DNA of 64,000 bases from Amphritea japonica ATCC BAA-1530 (GTDB lineage Bacteria; Pseudomonadota; Gammaproteobacteria; Pseudomonadales; Balneatricaceae): NCBI RefSeq assembly GCF_016592435.1, contig NZ_AP014545.1:1178001-1242000 (forward strand), written 5' to 3'. Shown one piece after another: positions 26,795 to 34,974 of this stretch (position 1 is the stretch's first letter; every line of letters begins with the position of its first letter). Position numbers and translations under genes: made by a program. Under the pieces are notes generated by a model. It had not been told where the DNA came from, did not search any database, and was given only the letters and a program-made list of their open reading frames with translations.

Positions 26795-27993
26795 GTGGAT
26801 TCAGTGGATCGTTGCAACACCCCCGTTAAATCTATCAGCAAGTGTTTCATAGTCTAGCGTTTTTCTTGGTCGCTCGTTTAACTGCCGTGCGACCTCATTT
26901 AATTGCCTTTGTGAATGAACCGACAAGTCTGTTCCTGCCGTAATAAACGGTTGGTATTTTCATTAGAACCTCGCTGCCAAGGACTTTGAGGATCGCAGAA
27001 ATAAACTTGTATATCGGTCTCAAGGGTAAATCGCTGATGCGCTTTCATTTATGTACCGCGATCCCAGGTTAACGATTTATAAAGCTCATCTGGTAGTTGC
27101 TTTGCTTGCTCTATCAGCGCGGAAACTATGGTTTCCGTTCTTTTATTTTCCAGTTTAACCAACATCACATAACGTGAGTGTCTTTCCATCAGGGTCGCTA
27201 TACAGCTTTTTTGAGAGCCTTCTATTAGATCGCCTTCCTAATGCTCTGGAATCGCGCGATCTTCGACTGATGCTGGCCTATCACTAATGGATATTGCATT
27301 TGGTATCCTGCCAAGCCCATCACCTTTTAAGCTTGATGTTTTAGCCCGTCGAATGGTTCTTTTTGAGCGAAGATATTGTTGAAGCTCTTTCTTTAACGCG
27401 CCACGTGCTTGTACAAAGAGGCTGCGGTAAATCGATTCGTGTGACACCTGTTTATTCTCTTCATCGGGATGCTCCCGTTTAAGCCTTCCTGCAATTTGTT
27501 CAGGAGACCAATTTAACCTGAGCTTTGTTTCTACAATTCTCCCTAATGTTGGATTAATTGCCAGCTTACACTGTTTTGGACGAAGCGCCCGATCCCATGC
27601 ACTCTTTTCAGCCTGAGTTGCTCTATAGATGTCATAACCGCCATTACGATTAATTTCACGGCTAGTAGTTGAAGGGGATCGATCCAGCTCAGATGCAATA
27701 GTACGAACTGAGTGGTTAGCTACAATCTCCCGAGATATCTCTTCTCGTTCAGCCAGCGTGAGGGATAGCTTTGCGCGTTTCCTTTACCACCGGTTGGGAC
27801 GAGTTGGGCAAATATTGAAGAGGATTGAGTATCTAAAAGGCGTGCTATAGCTTTCAGTGATTCGCCTTTTTGATACCGATTCCATATTTTGGAAGTGATT
27901 TCCTTGGTGTGCTTGATCCGTGTTCTTTTAGCCATTTGCAGAACTCCATCTTTGAAATAAAGATAGCGTGTTGCGTTGACTCATTGAACCCAT
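26795..27993 (-). mobile_element. Decayed IS30-family insertion sequence
   Basis: About 1.2 kb, the usual IS30 size. Imperfect 24-base terminal inverted repeats are seen at 26795-26818 and 27970-27993 (16 of 24 matching; inner end GTTGC). A clear target duplication is not visible. It interrupts the integrase remnant. Confidence 0.7.
26801..27935 (-). pseudogene. IS30-family transposase pseudogene
   Basis: Reading minus strand from 27935: MAKRTRIKHTKEITSKIW (helix-turn-helix region), a frameshift near 27780, then LSLTLAEREEISREIV, the conserved WSPEQIAGRLKREHP and VSHESIYRSLF. Two nonsense codons follow: TAG near 27238 in IPEH*EGDLIEG (Trp expected) and TAA near 27050 in TWDRGT*M (Glu expected). 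A small deletion/frameshift after [10 protein letters not shown] precedes the final [19 protein letters not shown] and ends GVATIH. The DDE residues are recognisable but the gene is dead. Confidence 0.85.
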
Positions 27994-28035
27994 ACCCAGT
28001 AAGGGACACTGCATACCTACATTTACGGCGCCGCA

Positions 28036-30969
28036 CTAGATACGCCTTAAATAACCATTAGGGTTATAGGTCGCATTAATACCATAATGATCGCAAAGGG
28101 CGGTATCTATTTCATAGTCATCGCCGTGTGCCAACAGGAAGTCTCTAACAGCGCGATTAGGGCCATTATCATAAGTTCTATAGCGAGACTCAGAAAGCTG
28201 CGAGCACACCCCATCTTCAATGACAATGTAATCGCCCTTCTGCAGATATCTGTGGAAGAAGTTTAAGGTCGCCGTGCTATGTTGATAAAAATGGCTGCTG
28301 TCCTCAATCACAACAATCGGCCGGGGTAACTCCTGCAGCAGGCTCTCATTCAACACCTCACCTAAATTGGCGGCATCACCGGTTATAAACTCAATTCTAT
28401 CATCAGTAAATTCTGCCAACAGCTCAATATCAATAGACAGAACCTTAGGTGACTCCACACCATAAGCTGTTAGCGTGTCGGCAAACCACAACGCACTACC
28501 GCCAAACTTTGAGCCTATTTCAATAATGGTTTTAGCCGACGCCTTATTGAGTAGTTGATAATAAATTCCGATATCTAAGGGGCTTTTGAAAAAAGGTACG
28601 TCTCGGTACTTTGTCCTCATTACACCTTTTTGGATTTCAGACAATAGAGACGGAGGAAACTTTGAGTTAAATGGCCTCTCATTCACTTCGATATTGCTGG
28701 TGGGCAATTTGTTGGATTGCGGCAAAGATTTAAATGATGACTCCAAGATACTTGGCTTTTGGTTATCCTGAATGCTGCCAAAATAGGATACATTAACATT
28801 TTTCGGCGGCTTATAGGATTGCCCTCTAATTTCCACGTATTCTTTATTAAACTGGTCCCAACTAGAGCTTGTTGCATTAGTTGCTACACCGCCATGAAAT
28901 TGGTGAAACGTCCCTTCTCCCAGCAACATAACCACATTTAAACCGGGATTATCGCAAATTCGATACCAAGTATCCAAATTGGCAAGCCCACCACCAGGCT
29001 GCTGAAAGCGCTCATCATAGCCGCCTATTTTTATCCAATTATGAGCACTCAAAAAAATGGCATTGGTTTCTGCAGGCAGATCAAACCACCCACCCTTGGA
29101 GGAACCGGCAAACACAGATACGTCAAATAGCTTATAGCCATCGTCCTCCCAGTCAACGGTACTTAGCAATTCATCTTCAACCTCTCTATCATAACCCGCA
29201 AGTATTGACTTCATTTGAACATCGTTGCCCAAATGAAACGCCAACGTGCCAATCGCGGCTTGCGGAGAGGATTTTGATGCCGCTAGTGCCCTGTGCAACA
29301 AGCCTGGCGATGCCATTCGGGCACCGTCAATCATCACGCCTACGACTTCGCCACGGGCTAAAGCAAGACCTTGATTAATCGCAGCTACCGGAGAGGAAGA
29401 ATTACCCTCAGCCTTAATAATACGAATATTTGGTGAGATAGCATGATATAGAGTTTCATCGACACCATCGGTAGAACCGTTATCCACCACAATAATCTCA
29501 TAATCATCTACAGATATATTTTTCTGAATCGGCGGTGTCAGGCTTCTTAGTGTACGAGGTAATTCACGCGCCATATTGTAAGCAATGACAACAACACTCA
29601 TAGCAAGCTGCTTCGAAGCGTCCACCGGTTTGACGGGCCCGTGGCTTATCAGACAATCAAAGAAACCAGCTTGTGATTTGTACGGGAGGCTAAGCCGCTT
29701 TGCGCGGGCTACTACTTGTGATAATTGGCGCAAATTATCTGCTGAAGGCGATAACGCTCCCACCCTCCCAATAGTGTTTTGATCGGGTTTATCTAGCTTA
29801 TGTAGTGCCTCACGAACAATAGGGTTATATCGCTTGATTAGCGTATCATTTTTGGAATCCAATCCAAGAATGATCAACAAACCGGTTGGACTGGTATTAA
29901 TTGGAACCAATGTTAAATCAGGCCGGTACTTTTTAAGTAGTGTATGTAACTTCCATACATCACCGGTCCAAACCCTCGTATTTCTCTCTCGCGTTGCCTG
30001 CTCAGGATGATTAGGATAAATATCATCAACCACAACAACCGTATGAGGGCCACTCACCTTTTCTACATTGATAAAATCCCTTAGAACGTATTCAAACAGA
30101 TGCATGCCATCAATAAACACAAGATCTGGCTTTTGTTGCAAAACCGGATCTGTCGCAAGCTCAAAAAAATAATCGCTGGTCAGCTTCAAAACCCGTGCAT
30201 TGTAAGCTAGCTCATAGGTTATTTCCGGATCTGGATCCACACCAACGGAATGGCAATTAGCTAAAGATAAGCTGCGCCCATTGCGTACACCAATCTCAAG
30301 GTAGTTCTCAGGTGATATACTTTCGTGTAAAAGCTTTAGAACCTCAATGTATGGCAACTCGCCTTGTACAGTTTCAAATGCCGTAGGCGCTATGGCCGCT
30401 TTTGAGTTAGCTGTTAAAGCAAGTGAAATATCGTTATCAGCATTTTTTTTAGCAAGCTCAGCCTTGCTAAACACACCGACCAAATCGTCCCATGGGCCAC
30501 GATTATCATGCCATACTTCGACCAAGTTGCAGCCTGTATACTTCGCTAAAGCGCGATATGCATCAGGATAAAACCGATAACAATCCACCGGATAATTATG
30601 TATTGGGCCAGAAGAGGGGGCGATTAAAAAGATGAACCCATCATCTTTCAATACTCTGACAAACTCAGCAAACACTACCCAGAAAAACTCACAGTGCTCA
30701 AGCATCTGCCCTGAGATCACTACATCGATGGAGTTGTCTTCTAACGGGAATGCATTCGGATCGTCCAGAATAACCGAAACACCAGGCCCAGGAGCGAGAT
30801 CAGTCCCCAAATACTGTACATTTGCGTCCGAAAAAACCTCAGAGTAGCTGCCATTGATATCTGCACCGCCTACGTCCAAAACCTTTAATGGATTTCTTTT
30901 TTCAAGTTCGCTGCCAACAATATATTTCTGATAGCACTTTCTCATATTCTCTAACGAACTTGCATGCAT
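28036..30969 (-). CDS. Four-domain protein: methyltransferase, methyltransferase, GT2 glycosyltransferase, CmcI-like domain
   Basis: About 977 residues, the only intact gene of the island. Domains: SAM methyltransferase 1 (about 1-170; VLDVGGADINGSY, then ...FPLEDNSIDVVISGQMLEH); methyltransferase-24-like (about 205-370; YLEIGVRNGRSL, LVFIDGMHLFEYVLRDF); GT2 glycosyltransferase (about 455-690; MSVVVIAYNMARELPRTL, IIVVDNGSTDG, GEVVGVMIDGA in place of a DxD); CmcI/rhamnosyl-O-methyltransferase-like (about 780-977; IIEIGSKFGGSALWF, VLSIDIE, VVIEDSSHF). It likely decorates a surface glycan or glycoprotein with methylated sugars; substrate unknown. TTG 30984 would add five residues; ATG 30969 preferred. 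No partner genes in the island. Confidence 0.8.
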   Translation of the reverse strand: MHASSLENMRKCYQKYIVGSELEKRNPLKVLDVGGADINGSYSEVFSDANVQYLGTDLAPGPGVSVILDDPNAFPLEDNSIDVVISGQMLEHCEFFWVVFAEFVRVLKDDGFIFLIAPSSGPIHNYPVDCYRFYPDAYRALAKYTGCNLVEVWHDNRGPWDDLVGVFSKAELAKKNADNDISLALTANSKAAIAPTAFETVQGELPYIEVLKLLHESISPENYLEIGVRNGRSLSLANCHSVGVDPDPEITYELAYNARVLKLTSDYFFELATDPVLQQKPDLVFIDGMHLFEYVLRDFINVEKVSGPHTVVVVDDIYPNHPEQATRERNTRVWTGDVWKLHTLLKKYRPDLTLVPINTSPTGLLIILGLDSKNDTLIKRYNPIVREALHKLDKPDQNTIGRVGALSPSADNLRQLSQVVARAKRLSLPYKSQAGFFDCLISHGPVKPVDASKQLAMSVVVIAYNMARELPRTLRSLTPPIQKNISVDDYEIIVVDNGSTDGVDETLYHAISPNIRIIKAEGNSSSPVAAINQGLALARGEVVGVMIDGARMASPGLLHRALAASKSSPQAAIGTLAFHLGNDVQMKSILAGYDREVEDELLSTVDWEDDGYKLFDVSVFAGSSKGGWFDLPAETNAIFLSAHNWIKIGGYDERFQQPGGGLANLDTWYRICDNPGLNVVMLLGEGTFHQFHGGVATNATSSSWDQFNKEYVEIRGQSYKPPKNVNVSYFGSIQDNQKPSILESSFKSLPQSNKLPTSNIEVNERPFNSKFPPSLLSEIQKGVMRTKYRDVPFFKSPLDIGIYYQLLNKASAKTIIEIGSKFGGSALWFADTLTAYGVESPKVLSIDIELLAEFTDDRIEFITGDAANLGEVLNESLLQELPRPIVVIEDSSHFYQHSTATLNFFHRYLQKGDYIVIEDGVCSQLSESRYRTYDNGPNRAVRDFLLAHGDDYEIDTALCDHYGINATYNPNGYLRRI

Positions 30970-30984
30970 TATTAGTAGTCTCAA

Positions 30985-31433
30985 TAGGCAATTTGTGTCG
31001 AAACTGCAATATACTTCAGAAGCTTGCGAGAGGAAAGACGAGGGAGCTCTCAGGCAAAATCATTAACTGTAACCGCCACTATTTCCCCCAAAACATAGCC
31101 TTATATCCTCCCAAGGAATAGATGCCCTCGGCTAGCGATTGCCGGTTGCCTGCTTCTTTTGTAAATTGAGAGAAATGAGGGTACTAATCCTTTCTATACT
31201 CGATATATCCGTATATGGGTCGTTAGCGTACGTCCAGTATTCCAACTAGAGTAGACTGCTTTGTGCCGTTTACTGAAGTTCTTCAGGTCAAGCCAGAAGC
31301 TCTGCTTAGTGGCGGGAGCGGAACTGAGGTGCGATATACGGCTTGTCAGACGGTCTTGCAGTGCGTTCTCATAAGGACTCAACTAAACCCGCGACAGCAT
31401 ACTGCGAGTTAGCTGGAAGCCGCGTGGGACGTG
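30985..31433. other. Island right arm without a recognised gene
   Basis: About 450 bases between the four-domain gene and the ffs fragment. It holds only a 62-codon minus-strand frame (31194-31382) with no ribosome site and no family resemblance I can name. It should contain the island's own attachment-side sequence. It may be remains of deleted island genes. Confidence 0.5.
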
Positions 31434-31534
31434 CCTCCCTCAACGATAAACCGTGAACCTGATCAGGCCTGGAGGGGAGCAGCCACAGCGGTGGATTCGT
31501 GTGCCGGGATGTGGCTGGTGGAGTCGCCCCCAAT
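31434..31534 (+). pseudogene. 3' fragment of ffs (right, attR-like copy of the 101-bp repeat)
   Basis: It contains the SRP domain IV core and the 3' end of 4.5S RNA (98/101 identical to 26341-26441), but bases upstream (GCGTGGGACGTG) do not match the 5' strand of ffs and cannot form the terminal stem. No -10/-35 like that at 26255 was seen. It is thus most likely the displaced native 3' end, not a working second gene. The core tetraloop is altered from GGAA to GGAG. Confidence 0.8.
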
Positions 31535-31789
31535 ACTCCCTCTCTATATCTTGTTTATCTGCTAAATCAGTAATCTACTTTATTTCTATTAATATAGATC
31601 CGTACTGTGCTTGAATTCTGGTTTAGGCTGAATTTTTTTGTTGAAAGGGTGATGGTCTCAGCCGTTTCTTGAGTAATCTATTCTTAGCTGTAATAAAAGG
31701 GGAATAGGGGCTGTGGCATTCTCTTAAATAACCGCTATCACTGAATTTTATACTTAATACTGTTAGTAAAAAGGGAGTGCCCCTCAGGC

Positions 31790-33379
31790 TTATTCCCAAT
31801 GTCTGGTGATACGCTGGGCTAAGTCTTCACGTGCCGCCGGATTCTTTATGTGAGCAATCAAGTATGCGATCTCATTTTGTAGCGTTGGATTCTTGATTTT
31901 GAAATCTACTTTGGTTTTGTGCAACGCCTTTCCCTGAGAATGGTTTGTTTTCATGGTGAGGGCAATGAACCTATTTGAGAGAGCTTCTGGGGGCTCGGTT
32001 ATTGATTGTAATAAATTTATCGCTTTACTTGTGTTTCCTTGCAGATCGAGACAGTTCGATAATGCAAGAGCTAAACCTGAATGGTTTGGGTGATTAGACA
32101 GAGTTTGTTGTAGGTGCTCTATTGCTTTCTTTGTACGTCCTTGTATAAGCCAAATGGTTGCAAGCCGAATATGAAATGCTGGATTATTTTTGTTGAGGCG
32201 AATCGCTTGTTGGTAACAATGCTCAGCCCCTGCGTAATCAAGTTCTGCATTGTAGCAATCACCTAACAACATATAGACAAAAGGAGGGAAGCGACCACTT
32301 ATTATCATCTGCATGAGAGAGTGCTTTGCCCCTGAGGCATTACCTCGACTGAGTTGCGCTCTAGCTAGCTTTTCCCATGAGATTCCAGAAAACCTGTCTT
32401 CTTTTTGAATGTCTTTTATTAACTCATCTGATCGAAGGGGTAATTGTGGATCATGAACAAGTGAGGTTAGTTGATCCTGCAAACTCCCAGAGACTGCTCT
32501 CGGATTGTTAGTGCCGTCTATCTGAAGAGCGCCCACGAAATCAATTGGTTTCTGTGTGATTTCGCTTTTTTTGTTATCGATTGTTGCCACCCAGTGTGGG
32601 CTTTCATCAGTTGTTCTGTGGTTTATGTGCAGAGTGAGTGCGTTCCAGATAGCTTCAAGTTCAGCTTGTAAAGAGTCAGAAAGTAAACTTTTCAGCTTAG
32701 AGTCTACATTGTCTTGGCTGAGGTTATTGCGAATGGGAGAGGGGGTTGTGGTATCTAGTTTCAGGTCGAAGAAGTTGTTTACTTTATTTATTAGAGGTAA
32801 ACCTTCTAATAATGAGCGATGGGATACAACCAGGCATTGCTCAGGCGATTCTTCCAGAAGAGCAAGAATACGTCGGTGTGATGCCAGCCACATGCGAGCG
32901 GCTTGCTCAGGTGAATGCCAAAAGCTAAGGTCCAATGTGTTGTTACCGTCTCCCAGAGCCAGGTTTCGACTATGTCGGTGCAAAAGTGATTGAGTGCTAC
33001 CGCTCCAGTGCCTCAAAACAACCAAATAACGGCCCTGTTTATTTAGTAACTTATGCCATGCTGGCAGGAATAAGCAGACCCTTGGATCTTTAACCCCACA
33101 GAGTTTGTCAGATGTTTCTTCACGGTGGGAGACATAGCGCGATAGTAGGTCCATTCGAATAAATGGATCAAATGTAGAGTCATCATGATAGCGCCAGTCT
33201 GTGTTATTAAGGGCTAATATTCGATCATGAAGGTTAACGAGTGGGAGATCCTCAAAATGGCCATCTGGGTTAGAAACCCCCGGAGGCATTAGGTCTGTAC
33301 CCATAGAGAGACCTGCGCGATGTAGCCATTGGGCTGTTGCGGATGATAATGAGCGATGGAAAGCTACAATAAGGAACAT
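31790..33379 (-). CDS. Sulfotransferase-like domain fused to TPR repeats
   Basis: A 529-residue protein. The N-terminal 240 residues resemble the P-loop sulfotransferase fold: an N-terminal strand-loop FLIVAFHRSLSSATAQWL at the place of the 5'-phosphosulfate loop, GVKDPRVCLFLP, and VLRHWSGSTQSLLHR at the 3'-phosphate site. The C-terminal half (about 335-470) has TPR-like pairs (YMLLGDCYNAELDYAGAEHCYQQAIRLN, AFHIRLATIWLIQGRTKKAIEHLQQTL). A role in sulfation of surface glycans using PAPS is plausible. The 5' loop is not the textbook PxSGTT, so activity is unproven. It sits just right of the ffs fragment on the opposite strand. Confidence 0.72.
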   Translation of the reverse strand: MFLIVAFHRSLSSATAQWLHRAGLSMGTDLMPPGVSNPDGHFEDLPLVNLHDRILALNNTDWRYHDDSTFDPFIRMDLLSRYVSHREETSDKLCGVKDPRVCLFLPAWHKLLNKQGRYLVVLRHWSGSTQSLLHRHSRNLALGDGNNTLDLSFWHSPEQAARMWLASHRRILALLEESPEQCLVVSHRSLLEGLPLINKVNNFFDLKLDTTTPSPIRNNLSQDNVDSKLKSLLSDSLQAELEAIWNALTLHINHRTTDESPHWVATIDNKKSEITQKPIDFVGALQIDGTNNPRAVSGSLQDQLTSLVHDPQLPLRSDELIKDIQKEDRFSGISWEKLARAQLSRGNASGAKHSLMQMIISGRFPPFVYMLLGDCYNAELDYAGAEHCYQQAIRLNKNNPAFHIRLATIWLIQGRTKKAIEHLQQTLSNHPNHSGLALALSNCLDLQGNTSKAINLLQSITEPPEALSNRFIALTMKTNHSQGKALHKTKVDFKIKNPTLQNEIAYLIAHIKNPAAREDLAQRITRHWE

Positions 33380-33562
33380 GGATAAGGTCGCTTTAAATGT
33401 AATTGGTACTTTTGTGTGTTGCTTTGCTATTAATTAGGTTCTTTATAGGAAAGTCAATGTGATGGATATGTTTTATAAAATGCTTAAAGCCTGTAGCTAA
33501 TATCGAGTTAGGCTTCTGAGCAGTAAAATAGCCAGGCAATAAACATCTGAATGTATTCTCTC

Positions 33563-33620
33563 CATTACCCAAAATCATACCTTCGAAGGCCCGGTCCTTT
33601 GCAGTCTGTTATAGAATGAC
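33563..33620 (+). promoter_or_regulatory. Shared promoter block A, upstream of the membrane GGDEF gene
   Basis: CATTACCCAAAATCATAC (33563-33580) is repeated exactly at 34883-34900. In both places a TAgAATGAc/TAaAATGAt element follows 31 bases later (33612-33620 here), and a signalling gene starts downstream (here at 33716, 95 bases on). Equal spacing suggests a common regulator site plus -10 region. Confidence 0.6.
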
Positions 33621-33715
33621 CTGTATTGGAACAGTGCAGGTAACAGGCTGTTCTGGCTGACGTTGTACAAAGACTAAGTTTTTGAGCAAGCTTAAGATGG
33701 AGTGTTAAGAAAGCG

Positions 33716-34822
33716 ATGCAAAAAATACTTCAGTATATTCTTCCATTCGAGCTGCCTCGCGCGTTTTCAGATAATACCTTTAATGAGCTTTATAACGAGT
33801 GGGATAAGCCTTCCCGGCAAATTCAAATCTCGGTAATCAGTTGTTTAACGGCGTTTCTATACGTTGCCTTTACGTTTATTGACAAATCATCATGGGCTCC
33901 TGAGCACGTTCAAGCATTAATGCTGAAGAGCCATATGTTAATTATCGCTCCCATGATGCTTATTATTAGTTTTCTCGCCTATAAAGGGCGTTTTTACAAG
34001 ACCGTTATGCTGTTGCTAGCGACCTCTCCCGTTGTAGCGATGTTAAGCCACGCTTATATCGCCAGCATGCTTACCAATTCTCCACCGTTTCTAGCGGAAG
34101 GCTATCTGTGCGTATTCTGGATCTTTATCGTTTCGGGGATGACTTTTAGATATGCTTTAGTCAGCGCAATAATATCGTCTGTTATTCTGCTTTTATCCGC
34201 CTTCTATCTGATGAATCTTGCGGGTACCTATGCGATTCATGCTTTTTGGGTTTTTTGTAGTTTTTCGTTTGGCTGTCTTGGTGCCTTAATATTTGATAGA
34301 TCGAGAAAAGCTATATTTGCAGCTCAGCAAGAATTGCATCGTCTGGCAATTACAGACTCTTTAACCGGGGTGTTTAACCGCAACCATTTGGATAACGTCC
34401 TTTCTCAAGAGGTAGGTCGTTGTCTTCGATACAATCAGGTTTTTGGTCTCCTGATTATAGATATTGATAAGTTTAAAAGCGTCAACGACACATTCGGGCA
34501 TGCTACCGGTGATCAGGTTTTGCAAAAGACTGCTCAGGTGCTGTCACAATCTATCCGTGAAAATGACACGCTGATAAGGTGGGGGGGAGAGGAGTTTATT
34601 GTAATTGTGCTTGAGGCCGATGAACAAAGCCTTCTCTGTTTTTGCGAAAAGCTTAGGAAAACAATCGAAGGCGAAGATTATGCCGTCGTGGGTAAGGTAA
34701 CGGTTAGTATTGGTGCAACATTGTTTAGAGAAAGTGACTCTAAGGAGGCTCTGATTTCTCGAGCTGATAAGGTGCTTTATGAAGCAAAAGAAAAAGGGCG
34801 AAATATTACGGTTTACACATAA
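33716..34822 (+). CDS. Membrane-bound diguanylate cyclase
   Basis: A 368-residue inner-membrane protein with about six helices in residues 35-205 acting as an unnamed sensor (MASE-like arrangement), then a GGDEF domain (about 212-368). The catalytic motif is GGEEF in IRWGGEEFIVIV with the inhibitory REND I-site five residues before it, and the metal/nucleotide region IIDIDKFKSVNDTFGHATGDQVL is complete, so c-di-GMP synthesis is expected. It shares its promoter block with the HDOD-GAF gene that follows 150 bases later. Confidence 0.92.
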   Translation: MQKILQYILPFELPRAFSDNTFNELYNEWDKPSRQIQISVISCLTAFLYVAFTFIDKSSWAPEHVQALMLKSHMLIIAPMMLIISFLAYKGRFYKTVMLLLATSPVVAMLSHAYIASMLTNSPPFLAEGYLCVFWIFIVSGMTFRYALVSAIISSVILLLSAFYLMNLAGTYAIHAFWVFCSFSFGCLGALIFDRSRKAIFAAQQELHRLAITDSLTGVFNRNHLDNVLSQEVGRCLRYNQVFGLLIIDIDKFKSVNDTFGHATGDQVLQKTAQVLSQSIRENDTLIRWGGEEFIVIVLEADEQSLLCFCEKLRKTIEGEDYAVVGKVTVSIGATLFRESDSKEALISRADKVLYEAKEKGRNITVYT

Positions 34823-34882
34823 TCAATTGAATGACCAAGGCATTGAGAGCAAGTGCATTGGCTTAAGATGTTACTGCTCCCT

Positions 34883-34940
34883 CATTACCCAAAATCATAC
34901 ATTCACTGATTTGCCTCTCCCTTAACTGCTTTAAAATGAT
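34883..34940 (+). promoter_or_regulatory. Shared promoter block B, upstream of the HDOD-GAF gene
   Basis: Second copy of CATTACCCAAAATCATAC (34883-34900), with TAAAATGAT at 34932-34940, at the same 31-base distance as in block A. The HDOD-GAF gene starts at 34975. Confidence 0.6.
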
Positions 34941-34974
34941 CTCTGTAAGTTAGTTATAACTAGAGGAAAGAGCG

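Larger units (their letters stand above)
26341..31534. mobile_element. Genomic island integrated in ffs (about 5.1 kb)
   Basis: The element is bounded by the ffs 3' duplication. Inside, from the left: a tyrosine-type integrase remnant 100 bases after ffs in the same direction (usual place and orientation for an integrase at its attachment site), an IS30-family remnant, a 2.9-kb sugar/methyl-transfer gene and 450 bases without a clear gene. Site-specific islands often target structural RNA genes and restore them; here the left copy is the full ffs and the right is the displaced 3' fragment. Both mobility genes are broken, so the island is probably fixed. Confidence 0.75.

Noticed and set aside
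31194-31382. 62-codon minus-strand frame in the right arm of the island
   Set aside because: No ribosome site and no resemblance I could defend; possibly a remnant.
31434-31534. A second functional 4.5S RNA gene
   Set aside because: The 5' strand needed for the terminal stem and a promoter like that at 26255 are missing.
33393-33578. 61-codon minus-strand frame before the diguanylate cyclase gene
   Set aside because: Its start codon lies inside the repeated promoter block and it has no supporting features.
33563-34900. 18-bp direct repeats around the diguanylate cyclase gene, as ends of a mobile unit
   Set aside because: A second element is conserved at the same 31-base distance after each copy and each precedes a gene start, which fits promoters better than transposition or recombination ends.
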